Of a stretch of DNA of 64,000 nucleotides, positions 1 to 11,339 are shown piece by piece. The stretch is from positions 19,838,370-19,902,369 of the forward strand of contig NC_045140.1 of NCBI RefSeq assembly GCF_008831285.2, written 5' to 3'. Source of the DNA: Nymphaea colorata. Taxonomy: Eukaryota; Streptophyta; Magnoliopsida; Nymphaeales; Nymphaeaceae. The first letter of the stretch is position 1, and every line of letters begins with the position of its first letter. The translations under genes were made by a program, and so were the position numbers. Under the pieces are notes generated by a model. It was not told the origin of the DNA and made no database searches. It saw only the letters and a program-made list of their open reading frames with translations.

Positions 1-394
1 GAAAACGAAGGTACGACACACAGGCAAAATGCCCATCAGTTACGCATTAATACTGCCATCAAATTTCTACGGGATACAGTAAGAAAGTATATGAAAAGAA
101 ACTCCCATCAAACATTGAACTATTAGAAAGGCGGCAAGTGAAGCAAAGTCTCGCCGGTTAATGCTGGCAACAAAATCTACACGATACAGTAACAAAGACT
201 ACGATAACGAATTCTCATCACAGGGGAAACGTTGTCCGACCTTTCTCAGAACAGCAGATCAATCACTAAATCACAAGCGCAGAGCATGTCTAAAATTTGG
301 GAAGAAGGAAAAAAGGGAGAAAGCAAATTTGGAAGCCAATGAGGGGAAAATTAAAGTAACCAAGAAGCATAATTGTGGAAGGTTCTTTGCTTAC
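1..394 (-). other. Formin intron 1 (partial)
   Basis: This stretch lies downstream of the formin first exon on the minus strand. It begins with a GTAAGC donor (reading 394 down to 389) and contains no reading frame resembling the continuation of the FH2 domain. I read it as intron reaching the window edge. Open frames on the plus strand here are shadows. Confidence 0.6.
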
Positions 395-1854
395 TGGAAC
401 GAACTAGACTTTAATTGGTCCCACACCATTGCTCGATCTGAGCTCGCCCGCACCTTGTCCCAATGTAAAGGCTTTAACTTCGGACGAGGGGTCTCGCCAA
501 GTTTTTCGGGGGACTTGTTGGTCTCTGGTGAGTTTGGCTTGCTCTGCGGCTTGGTTTCCGGCGAGCTCTCTGCCTTCACGGTATCCGGACTTCTTCGCGG
601 GCTTACCAATGGCGGAGGTCTGGGAATTGGCCTGTCTGGGTTTGACGGTGGAGTTGAGGATTGCCAAAGACTACCCTTTGGTGGTGGTGGTGGAGGAGGA
701 GGAGGAGGAGGAGTTCGGCTGGAAATGACGGGCTGCGTAGGTGGGGACGGCGTCCCAGAGAATGACCTTCTTCCAGATGAAGCAGCTTTTACCGATGATC
801 CTTCGGAAGGAGAAGACGGCAGAGACGGCAAAGTAAACTTTCCGTCCCGCGGCAGATGGAAGGATGGAGGCGGAAGCTGGAAGCCAGCATGGCCAAGGAC
901 CTCGGAACCCGTGGATTCCCCTCCGGAGCCTGGTGAAGGAGGCGTGGAACCCGCCGGAGACGTCGATTTGGAAGATGGGTAGGAGGGGGTCGTCAAATTC
1001 GAGGCCCCAGAGTCCGGCCTTGCTGGGGAGGAGGCCTGCAACATCCGTCCGGAGGCAGATTTGGTAGCTGGACTCTCCTTGCGGTTCCTGCTCGAAGAGC
1101 CCCTGGGCGAGTAGAATGACTCGCTGTCGTCGTCATCTGTCGACTCCAGACCGGACTCCGGTCTGCGGCATTGGCGGGAGAGAGGCGGGAGTGGAAGGAG
1201 CTCAGGGCTCCGACTGTGGAAGCTCAGCGGAGAGCCCAATTTTCGGTTGTTGGAAGGACTAACGTTCAAAGCATCCTCGCCCTCCGTTCTCCGAGTGTCT
1301 ACGACGGTGCCCAAGTAAAGGACTTCCGAACCGTTGGCGACTGCCACCTTGGTGGTGGAACCCGGATCAGTAGCCGGGAAGAGGCGGATACTAGCGGATC
1401 TGGAAGCCTTCTGGTCGTACTCGCCATAGGATCTCCGTCGCCGAAGCAGAAAGATGCCGGCCAGTAGAACGAAGAGGGCGAAGACGCTGATGATGACGGG
1501 GATGATGACCTTCGCATGGTTGGGGCTCTTTGCGGAAGAGGTTGGTCGGACGACATTGGACGGAATAGTAACGGACGGGATGGCGGCAGGAGGTGGATTG
1601 GTGGTGGGAGTCGTGGGCGTGGAGGTCGCTGGGGTGGTGGGGTTGAGAGGGAAGAATGGTGTTGGAGTGGTGCTGGAAGGGGGTGGGGGGGAGGAATGGG
1701 TGGTGGGATCGGCGGGGAAGAAAGGTTGGTGGAGAGATCTCCTGCTAACTGCGGCCGGAGTGGCACCGGCGGCGAGGTGTTGATTGGTGAAGCAGGGGAA
1801 GAGGCGGAGGAGGAAGAAGAGAAGGAACCTCAGGTGGCAAGGGAAGGTTGGCAT
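395..1854 (-). CDS. Class I plant formin, exon 1 (5' part of gene)
   Basis: This exon encodes about 486 residues of a membrane-anchored formin, an actin nucleator of the plasma membrane or endomembranes. In order: a hydrophobic signal peptide (residues 1-30); a Pro/Ser/Thr-rich extracellular stretch (about 40-110) like the wall-binding region of class I formins; one transmembrane helix (about 116-137) followed by four arginines; a Ser/Pro-rich cytosolic linker; an FH1 segment with a run of eleven prolines (about residue 383), which recruits profilin-actin; and the start of FH2 with the hallmark [10 protein letters not shown] (about 458). The exon ends at 395 in SSSFQ, where a GTAAGC donor splits the last codon after two bases, so the apparent stop at 391 is intronic. 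The rest of FH2 lies beyond the left edge. Its GC content is much higher than its flanks. Plant FH1-like identity is firm; the orthologue is not assigned. Confidence 0.93.
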
Positions 1855-2060
1855 CGTTCAGGTGACGAGGAGGAGGACTGAAGATCCTCAAGATCCTCGT
1901 CAATGGTGATGATGGTAGCCCCAGCGGGTGGTCGGTAGAGAGAGAGAGAGAGCTGGAGTAGGGAGTTGGGCAAGTGTACTGAGGCAGTGCCTCTGAACCA
2001 AGAATAGAGAGAGAGTGTGTGTGTATGTAGAAGGAGAACGTGATGACAGTGGCAACTTTG
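1855..2060 (-). promoter_or_regulatory. Formin 5' leader with pyrimidine repeat
   Basis: Immediately upstream of the formin ATG, on the gene strand, lies a CT-rich leader; the plus strand shows a GA run at 1938-1953 and a GA/GT run near 2005-2025. CT dinucleotide tracts are common in plant 5' leaders and core promoters (Y patches). No transcription start can be placed. AT-rich DNA beyond about 2060 is probable promoter. Confidence 0.35.
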
Positions 2061-2833
2061 GGAAGTGCTTTAGCTTTTAAGGATTTTTCATAATGGTGGC
2101 CACATCATTAGATATTCCCAAAGTCCGACTTTTCCTTTTCAGAACTTTCAATTTCCTCCCCAATAAAAATGTGTTTCTGGTTGGTGCGGTAAATATCTCC
2201 GATATATTCAATTATCCAATCTTTTAGCCGCAGTTTTGGATCGAAAACCCACAACGGTCCGACCTTACTCGACATAAATGCAAGATTTTATGACAGTATG
2301 ATATAAATTAGGTCTTAATGATACATTGTAAATTCAAAATCGAATCCAATTAGGTAAAAGCTAAATTCAATTCCAATCCCATCACTAGGAGCATGTCCGA
2401 TTGTGTTGACCCTCTTAACTTCTTGAATTCAAGACGTAATATACTTTTATAAAATAACTCAAATGTGCTGAATCTTAAATGGGTAAAATGCAAGAGTCTG
2501 TCCCTAACAACATAGATGCTATAGTGATTAGCAAATACCCAAACCTCTTAACTTTGTGTTAAGTATTTTTAAACAAAGTGTAAACCTCTAATGTGTTTAT
2601 AAATGCTGATTTTATGTAAATCATGTTTTAGATCAAGTTTTTTTTGTAAAGAAATTGATCTTCCTACTGTCCAAATTTTGATGTTGTAAGAGCAGTTCAT
2701 TTTTTTTATTATTAGAAAATATTAAAGTAAAAAAAAAGTTGTCTAACTTAATATATGTCTCTCACCAAATTACTTTTAAAATCATATCAATATGGTTAAA
2801 TTACAAAAATAAATAAGTAATCACAACCCCCTT

Positions 2834-2891
2834 GGCGGCTGTGCCGCCCTGTGAAGTCGACGTTTCGAAGGCTCCACTTGGCAGCCTTTCG
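2834..2891. repeat. Two adjacent GC-rich hairpins
   Basis: GGCGGC and GCCGCC are separated by TGT (2834-2848), a perfect 6-bp stem. Eighteen bases further on, CGAAGGCT (2866-2873) pairs with AGCCTTTCG (2883-2891) with one bulge. The island stands out from very AT-rich flanks and may be a fragment of a transposable element or a structured transcript. Confidence 0.45.
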
Positions 2892-2932
2892 ATTGATACA
2901 CAGTTGAGGAGTAATTAATCTTAATAACTTTG

Positions 2933-2933
<1 letters not shown>

Positions 2934-2972
<39 letters not shown>
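2934..2972. repeat. (TA)n microsatellite
   Basis: Uninterrupted TA dinucleotides, about 39 bp. Confidence 0.95.
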
Positions 2973-2976
<4 letters not shown>

Positions 2977-3188
2977 ATTTATACATAAAAATTAAATGAT
3001 GACTATATTTATCAAGAGTCCACCAGCTCAGTCATGAACGCTATCCAATCTACCTTAACAATGGTTGATAAAAAAATAATGACAAAAAAAAGTAACAGAC
3101 ATTTTCATTATATAATATTACTTGGTACATTTTTTTTCATGGTTTTTCTGTCAACCATTAAGAATGATTGACTATTAAAAACATTATT

Positions 3189-3215
3189 CTCTCTCTCTCT
3201 ATATATATATATATA
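3189..3215. repeat. (CT)n(AT)n compound microsatellite
   Basis: Six CT units run directly into about seven AT units. The same GA/CT-AT junction recurs at 9954-10043 and 56809-56849. Confidence 0.9.
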
Positions 3216-6200
3216 ACATTGTTTTTAAAAAGGTTCTTAAAGGCATGCACATACCCTATACCCTACCTCCTTAACTGGTAAAAATGCTTTGGGCCATACT
3301 TCGAATTATATGGGGCATAAGTAGGTTGGAGAACATGTCGGTTTAATTTAAATATATCACAATAAATCTAATTAATAAATAAAATATATTTTACATTAAT
3401 GTTTGATGAAAAAAATTAATTTTTGTCATCAACTAATCTTCTAATGATTCATTTAAGTTGAACAAAATTAAGAAAATACAATAGATTGAACATGCATTTG
3501 AACTGCAATATGCATTCCTAGGCATGGAGATTTGAGAAATACGAAAAGAAGGGCGAATCTGAAAGTGATAAAGCGAGCGAGAATTATTTAAGAAATCGGC
3601 GATCCCTTTTCACTCGTTGGGGTCAGTGGAGGGAGAGAGGGGAGGTGGGTCCCGCACTTTATGCAACGAATGGAAGGAAGCACGAAGTGGTCGGTCGCCA
3701 GTGCCACCATACATGCAAATGTCGAGGGTCGAGAGATCTGCGACGTTTCTGAGAGGACCAAACTACCCTTTCCTTTCTCCAAATTTTACGGTAGGTCCAT
3801 GGATTAAGAGAGAGAGTTGCTCCTCGGGTTAGACACGAGTTAGAATAAAGTAAGAAATATTCGTTTTCACTCATGTCGTTTGCTTATAACTTGGTAAAAT
3901 ATTTCTTTTATAATATTGTGATGAAAGTCATACTTTTCACACAAAACTGTGGAACGTAAGATTTGAAGTGAATCTCGGTTTCTTGAAACACAGGAAACAT
4001 AAGTCACATTTCATCACTAATTTTTTTTTTTTCAGGCGGAAAAGTTTCGTTTGGGGACTTTATTTTATCTTTTTTTTTCGAAAAGCGTGACATTTTTTCA
4101 AAAAAATGGCAATGCCCCGTAGAAGAAAAGCATAAATTTTTATAATGAAAAATAAAGCATGCATATCAAATGTTGTTTTTTTTTTTTAGAAAATGAGAAA
4201 ACCGGAGCAGACCATTTGAAAAACATGGAGCAGAGAAGGTTATAAGTTATCACTTCTAATTATGGGTTGAAAATGACCAAAATACTTTTGCTAGTTAACT
4301 AGAAGACCTCACTCTCATAAGGGTAAAAATGGGATTTCAAACAATTTTAACTCTGTGAAATTACCGAAGTGTCCACTTATGCCTCTTCTATGTAAAAAAA
4401 GTAAGTCCCCAATACAATAGAAACATTTTTTCACTCTAAGAAAGCAACGTATGAGGATTGATGAGTATTTTATATTCTTAAAAAACTTGTTCTTTTTTGC
4501 CTTTGCTAGGGTTTTTCTCTTTATTAGTAAGGGCATTATGGTATTTTTGAACCCCAAAGATACCCTCCGTATTCTGGGCCCGAACATATGATCGGCTTCA
4601 CTAAGTTATGGTTCAAAGTTTCATATGAACAAATTCAGTAAACGCAAACTAAGTCGCATTTTTTTTAACCAAAGCAGATGTATGCCTTCTATAACAGTAG
4701 AAGGTCAATAAATTTTCTAATTAAAAGAATTCTACGTTCAAAGAGACACATAATTTATGCATTGGCAAACTATGGAGCGATCAATATGTAAAATCATGAA
4801 AATGATGCAGGCAAAATGCCTACATTGCCTCCACTTCCAAGGCTTTTCTATTACACCTAACTTTTAATGACGAAAAATTTGATTATCATATGGAGTTGCC
4901 CTAGGAATGGGTCATGATTGGTGTAATATTAAGCACCCAAAAGGAAAAAATTAAATATCTTCTCTTTTAGTTCAGGGGAGCAGGGTTTGACCCCACCCAA
5001 CCTCTCATTTCTCACGGTATAGGGTTTGCTTTGGTGCATAGAAGTGTCGCCCTCGCCACACTTCAATTTAAACGTCGGTGACCCCTTGTTTGAAACACAG
5101 TGAGTTGACACTATAAGGATTGAAAACTTTGATTGGTCGCTTACCAACCCCTAGTGCCAAGCTCCTTGAGACCCCGGCTTCTCTCTTTACTTGCTTTTTA
5201 ACAAATGACAGCAATTTTAGAGCCCCATGTTAGTTGGTCTTTTCATTCATATTTTGGTGGCCCTTAATCATTTAATTGCTTTAGTGCACGTCTATTATAA
5301 TTGATTATGCGTTTAAAGAGCTTAAGTTTTTTTTTTTTTTTTTTTTTTAAATAGCGCCCCTCATATAAAAATTTGCTTAGTGATCTCTAACTTTAATTGT
5401 GACTTTTGGAGATCACCTCCTTTCCTTTTCTTCAAATGTTAGTCATGGATAAGCAACTAATGTGACCATTGACTTTGTAGCATTGGGAAAGGGAATTACA
5501 TTTTGTTAATTTTCTGAATGCGTGCCAGTTTTTGTTTTTTGTATTTATAAAATATTTAAAAAATGAACGATGTAAGAGACATGCATGATATGTTGGCGAA
5601 CAGAATTAAAATATGCGAAAAATTCAATTTGAATATGTTTGTTTTGACCATATTATGTCAATTTTGACAACATTGTTATACATATATGCATATATATTCA
5701 CCAAATTTGGCGTCCTTTCCAATGTAAAAACTTACGTGAGAATTTAGCTCGTAAGAAACATTTTTTGTTTTACAAAATATAACTATTTAACATTTTATAT
5801 TGAGAGTAAAAGAAATAACAGTTATGATTGTGATAGTAGTGAATGCTTGTCTATGGGAAACACTTGCTCAATGTGGACAGCTACACGATTAGAAGAAAAT
5901 GTAAAGGAAATAATTAATGTCAGTCACAATTTTATGAAAAAAATAGTTTTATCCAAAAAACTGTGCATTTTTCTAGTAATAGCCATACATAAATAGAAAA
6001 ATGAAAAGTTAAAAGTTTATTCACATATATATATATATATAGTCTGATGTAATGCATTTGAGCATATATATTAGAAAATCAAGATAAAAAGATGTCCTCG
6101 GACGGAAGAACTAAATATATGATTTCTACCTAAGACGCATATAAATAATAAAAAAAAACACACCTAACTTTTAATACACCTCGATTTCTGTCGTCAACGA

Positions 6201-7754
6201 GCAGCTTCATCAGTTTCTTTTTTGTCGATACCTAGAGAAAAAGAAATCTATTATTTTTGCAAAAAGAAAAAGTACTTGTTTATTACTTTTGTGAATGCGG
6301 CTAAATCTGTGTTAGGTGATTTTCTAACATTATTATAAGAGACATTCATGTTCATATCAGGCATGCGGGTAGTCGGTAGATTTATAAATGGCAAAACAAA
6401 GAAGTTACTAAGACCCAAAATGACATTATAGTTTTCTTTACGTCCTTCAGTCAAGTTAAATTAGTCCCTTACCCATGCAAAGAACACTGAACGCCCACAA
6501 ATCGCTGCAAGTAAAAGAGACAGATACCGGAGCATTTTCAATGGGAAATGACTAAAATGTTGTTATTGGTTGGATTGGAACATGTCCAGACAGCGTAAAA
6601 AGTCGATTAATTGAAGAACTCGAACTCGACTCGTTAAGCAAATGACTCGGTTTGAATTCGTTCATGAGTTTAGCTCGAGTAGCTTAACTCGTTGTTCTCC
6701 CGTACCTTCTGGTGTATAAGTCTATCTATAAGAGGGTGCGGGTTAACACGCCCTCTCCTAAGCATATTATTGAAAATTTTCAAACTTATTAGGCCGAAAT
6801 TTTTATGATATTTGTTCATATGTTTTTTTATTGTTACTAAATCTATTAACCATTTCTAGAAATTTTTGAAAAGTTACTTATATTCTTATTCCTGGCCCAC
6901 AAATTAATAAAGCTGATGTCTTCATTATCATGTTTGGTTCATTTCCCACCTTCCTCCTTTGGACTAAGCCCTTTTTGAGAGAGCCCGAAGGCCAAAACAA
7001 GAAGATCCTAAATTTTGGCCATTAAAAGAGGGGATGAAAGTCTTGCTTTCTCGATAATGGTTGTGGAATCTCCTTACAAACAAAGGGCCCAAGGCAATCA
7101 ATTCAGGTTAGCATTGATTTTCTTATTAAATCCTTTGGATTCTCAAATGTATCGTGTGTGCATTAGTAGGGACATTTGGTGCCCTTACATTCAATTTGGG
7201 ATAAGTTTCCTTAGATATTATGTCACAATTTCTCTCTTTAATTTAGAAAAAGTATAAAATGAGAGGCTTGGCCTAGCCTCTGACCTTTTTGGGTTGTTTG
7301 ACAACCATAAACAGTTTTTTACTCTTAAAACAGTAACAAACCTTTTTTATCAGCCCTTCTTTTATTTTTGCTTTTGTTTTTTTTTTGGTGTGCTTAGTGA
7401 TGCTCTCTCTCTCTCTTATCTAACCCAATTTTGTGAAAATTATGTTTCTTGAAAACTTTTATTTGTTTATATGACGATACATGTTTTATTAATAATTTGA
7501 CGGAGGTCTGGTTTTTAGTCTCTTCTATAAAAACCACATTCTGTCAAAACTATTTTTTTTCTTAAACTCAGTTTTAATGGTGACACCCAAATACAGATGA
7601 ATAAAAGGAGCCGGAGCTGCAAGCACTGATAAAAAAAAAAATTGAAATTGAAAATTGAAGATGAGATGTGGTGGACCCCACCCAAAGCTGGGGAAAAAGT
7701 TGACAGTTCACGCGCCCCCCACAATTATTTTTCACAAATGAAGTAGGCGGTATT

Positions 7755-7985
7755 GTGACAACCAATTTGTGAATAACATCATCGAAAATCGTCTGGTTGA
7801 ATCGGTCGTCAATCAACAAAAAGCAAATATTAAAATTTTTGTTTTAAAATTTTAACTAAAATTATTAAATATTTCAACCTTCCTGTGAATAACATGATTT
7901 ATTTGGATCGGCCGTGAATCGACAAAAAAATATTATTAAAATTTGCTTTAAAAAATAACTAATATTTAATAAAATATTTCTAAAA
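7755..7985. repeat. Diverged tandem repeat, two ~115-bp units
   Basis: Both units start with TGTGAATAACAT, contain a GAATCGGTCGTCAATC-like core followed by ACAAAAA, and end in an A/T-rich ATTAAATATTTC-like tail. Unit 1 starts near 7769 and unit 2 near 7884. A related segment with the GAATCGACAAAAA core occurs in block B at about 14265. Confidence 0.6.
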
Positions 7986-8701
7986 TAAAACTGACACTTG
8001 GCGTTCTTGGTTGTAGTGTATGAGTCCCCACCATATGACGCCATATCTCGCTCCCAAATTTTGTGCGATGACCAAATATTTAAAAGCCATCTTAAAAATG
8101 TCATGTAATTAAAGCATTAGCAGCGGTTCCTCGCTTATTCGCATAGCGATGGTTTTGGTGTTTTTAATAATAATTTATGTTGCATTTTTATAATAATTTT
8201 TAAATAATTAATCATCCAAGCCCACATATTTCAAGCTTTCCATGATAAATCTATGCACAATATAATACATTATAGCAAACACAATTTGCATTTTAGTAAC
8301 ATTCTCGAAAAGGTCCATTTATGAGGTCAGCATCATCCATCACTAGCAAAAAATGGAGAAGAAAATGCAATATATGCAAAAATGGTTTTTTTTACTACGT
8401 AATTTTGTGTTAAATAATTCAAACTTAAACATATTGTTACCTTTTCAAACGTTTGGCTTGATTACGTGTATATTCTCCGTTGGCAACCCTCGCAAACGGA
8501 GGTGTTTTGCAGTATAAGCATTATTTTGCAAAAAGAAGCAAGAAAATCACTTCATTTTACAATATATCCATAAGTTGAGGACCAATTTGTAAAAGAGAAA
8601 AAATCCAAAAAGGCCTACAACTAAATGAAGACACATGCATGCACGTCAGATCGCTATGCAAAGCAAATTAAGTAAAGCGACTTTTTGTTAGAGTGTAAGG
8701 A

Positions 8702-8732
<31 letters not shown>

Positions 8733-8755
8733 GTGTGTGTGTTCACGCGCGCGCC
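8702..8755. repeat. (AT)n-(GT)n-(CG)n alternating tract
   Basis: About 28 bp of AT repeats, then GT repeats, then CGCGCGCGC at 8746-8754. The tract is almost continuously alternating purine/pyrimidine, a sequence class able to form cruciform or Z-DNA. Confidence 0.85.
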
Positions 8756-9189
8756 CACTCAAACTATTTCATTTCTTTAATCGTCTCATGTTTCATCCAC
8801 CAACCACAACGTTTCCAATCGTTGAAAGCATATAAATAAATTTAGTATTAAACCAGATAAAGTGTGAAGCATTGGTACATTATTTATAATATCTGTATCG
8901 CTGTCCGCATTTTTTGTGTTATCGTACGACATTTTTTCTTTAATCCAAAAAGGTAAATTGGGAGTAGATAATGTGAAAACGTGTGGTCACCAGATTTATG
9001 ATTGTTAGCGAATCGATGTCAAATTAAGATTCTTAATATATGAAGAAGCCAATCTTGAGGCAACAAAGTAGAGATTGCTTGTGCTTAAATCTTGACATGA
9101 TATGTACCTCTTTTAAATGAAAACTTTCACTTGGGTGGGAAACTGTTTTCTCATATAAAAAGCAAAAAAGAAAAGGACGACTATGCAAA

Positions 9190-9565
9190 TCTAGAGGTTG
9201 TTTGGCAATATTAATAAGACGTCATTGTTCTAGTTAATTGCCTTAAAAATTAAAATGGATTTATGGTAAGCTTTTTAAAATGTTTCATGAATTTATCCCA
9301 GTTTTTTAGGCAGATACGTGAAACAGCAGTATCCTATCATTGTTGCAAAACAGTCTCGTATGGAGCTGTTTGGAAATTGGAATGTCGAGTGGTTGTTCCA
9401 TGAATCTGTTTTAAAGATTGAATCAGATTCATGAAATACTGTTAGTGTTTAATGTTCCACGATTCTACGTTAATTTTTTAAACTGAATCATATTCATGAA
9501 ACAATGGTAGTATTCGGTGTTTCATGAATCTGCCTTAATCATTCAAGTATATTCATAAAACACAT
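9190..9565. repeat. Element with repeated ATTCATGAAAC palindromic units
   Basis: The left end reads AGAGGTTGTTTGGCAAT, the GTTTGG motif typical of hAT-type terminal repeats. Inside, the pair TTTCATGAATCTG / CAGATTCATGAAA recurs in diverged tandem form (around 9285, 9398-9440, 9450-9505, 9516-9560). A related end, the reverse complement of AGAGGTCGTTTGGTAGC, occurs at 13303-13320 after the same ATTCATG motif, and another copy of the internal motif lies at 29410-29480. I interpret it as a non-autonomous hAT-like family. Confidence 0.5.
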
Positions 9566-9952
9566 TTTACCACTTGCCGTTTGTCCTTGCAATTGCCAAC
9601 TACTAGTCTATGCCAAATTGCCGGTGCTTTAATTCGCCAAGTTGATTCATCATTCACAAACAAGAGTTCATGTTACAACTCATTTTTTTTTTCTTTTTCT
9701 TTTGCATGTTCTCCTTCTCTTTCATATGCCGGGCAGTGGGCCTCAACACAAAAAAAAATATATCAGTGGGCCATGAGATTTTTTGGTTTCTTCTGTGATC
9801 CTTCTTGTTTGCCAGAACAGTTCGATTTGCTCATGTACAATAACAGCGATGATGATTTACTGACACATGATAATGGTTTTGCAAGACCAACAATGTGATG
9901 AAGCTAAGATTTTTTCCTTGGGGAAAGAAGGTTAACGGTGCAAAGACATGAG

Positions 9953-9953
<1 letters not shown>

Positions 9954-10043
<90 letters not shown>
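9954..10043. repeat. (AT)n(AG)n compound microsatellite
   Basis: About 47 bp of AT units followed by about 43 bp of AG units with one interruption. The open frame that crosses it on the minus strand is only the translated repeat. Confidence 0.95.
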
Positions 10044-10045
<2 letters not shown>

Positions 10046-11339
10046 CCTTGTCTAGGTAAGCTTAAACAAATGCCTGCAAGTCGAAGAGTATACAAGAAAA
10101 CCAACCAGTAATGTCTAGAATTATTTTTCGATTGTAGATATTCAGCGTGTTAAACAAAAAGTTAATGTAGTGTACAAGTTGATTTGTTTTATTTGATGAT
10201 TTATTCATTTTTATACTAATAAATATACATTATAAAGAAAAATACAATTTCAATTTTTGTTTCTCAAATATGTGCATATTTCTTTTGTATTTGGTGTATA
10301 ACTAAGCCTACATTCTTTCAATATTCAAACTCTCAAGTTGTCTAAGTTTAAATGCGTTCGTTCTTTAAATTTTTTTTTTTGGTATTAAATGCCAATTCTT
10401 TTAAATTATGACAGTGGGTTAAGACTCCTTATTCGCCTCAGCCATACTTTTTCAAGATGCCGTTGGAGGTAATTAATGAGGAGGAAGAAACACAAACAAA
10501 AATTAAGTTACACTAGTAGTAATTAATTGTAATAGGAGGCAAATTCAAGTTATTATAAATTCTCTCTCACATTTTATCTTTTAAAATTTAATATGCCACA
10601 TGAGTTTACCTAAATGCCCTTATGAAATGGACAAGGTCATAAAAATTATGATGCAAAGTTAGTGCCATTTAAATAGAGTGCCTCCATTGTAGATGGACTA
10701 CTTCTCATCAAACTTTAATAAATAGTAAGTTATTGCACCTGACTTATACCAATAAAAGAGATTATTAAATGTATACCTTTCTTGTCATTAAACATTCATA
10801 AAACATAACAAATAGTGCGAAAAATAAACAAATCCGACATGATGATGTATTTGGTAGAAATCAAGTAGTAATTAATTTGTCTTAGTTAAGCAAAGAATAA
10901 GAGCCACCCCGGAGCTCAATAGGGAATCGTCTCAAAGAAATTAATATATACATAAAAGGCTTGCTTTTTGGAGAGGAAAGAAATGATGATTTAAGACAAA
11001 AATTGGCTGTTCTTTTTTTTATTAAAAAAGCAATTGTGAGTTTCAATCGCTGATCATCTATATATTCAAAATGCATTTTATATGTAAATATGTAAAAACT
11101 TAGGGTTAACTAATAAAGGATTTTATTCAGTTATGTGGGCAATTGCCCACGCATGTCCACATGTGGCTTGAGAAAAGATAAAAAGAGGTTGTCAAAATGG
11201 AAAAAAAAAAACCCTATAAAATAGGTGTTATTTTATAAATCTGCCAAGAGTGTAGGGCCTATGTGCAAAAAATTATGAGAAGGAAAAGAAAAGTTTTCAC
11301 CCAGAGACAACAGACGGCGATAATAAAGAAACTTACCAA
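10044..11339. other. Spacer between duplication blocks
   Basis: AT-rich DNA between blocks A and B with no supportable gene. It holds a perfect 16-bp palindrome, GTGGGCAATTGCCCAC, at 11135-11150 and a 10-bp palindrome, CCACATGTGG, at 11157-11166. Confidence 0.45.

Larger units (their letters stand above)
2061..6150. other. Intergenic, AT-rich, no gene seen
   Basis: About 4 kb without a supportable gene. It includes probable upstream sequence of the formin, an (AT)n microsatellite at 2934-2972, a GC-rich hairpin pair at 2834-2891, a CT/AT compound microsatellite at 3189-3215, and a moderately GC-rich patch at 3590-3840 whose open frames lack family resemblance. The frame on the minus strand at 4315-4587 is AT-rich and low in complexity. 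Confidence 0.5.
6150..9900. repeat. Segmental duplication block A
   Basis: This noncoding block has a diverged, collinear, same-strand counterpart in block B (about 11340-17890). Matching segments by eye: 6180-6260 with 11345-11415; 6350-6420 with 11690-11760; 6845-7075 with 12405-12635; 7690-7770 with 14140-14215; 8260-8700 with 15440-16290; 8755-8845 with 16350-16445; 8985-9010 with 16665-16690; 9565-9800 with 17670-17890. The third and fifth pairs are the clearest. No reading frame is conserved between the copies, so the block looks noncoding. Confidence 0.7.

Noticed and set aside
161-1881. Plus-strand open frames of 99-273 codons over the formin exon
   Set aside because: They are antisense shadows of the GC-rich formin exon; their Gly/Glu-rich composition mirrors its Pro/Ser codons.
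4930-5150. Possible second SINE with GGTTTGACCCC as a B box
   Set aside because: The B-box core GTTCRA is not matched and no A box at correct spacing was seen.
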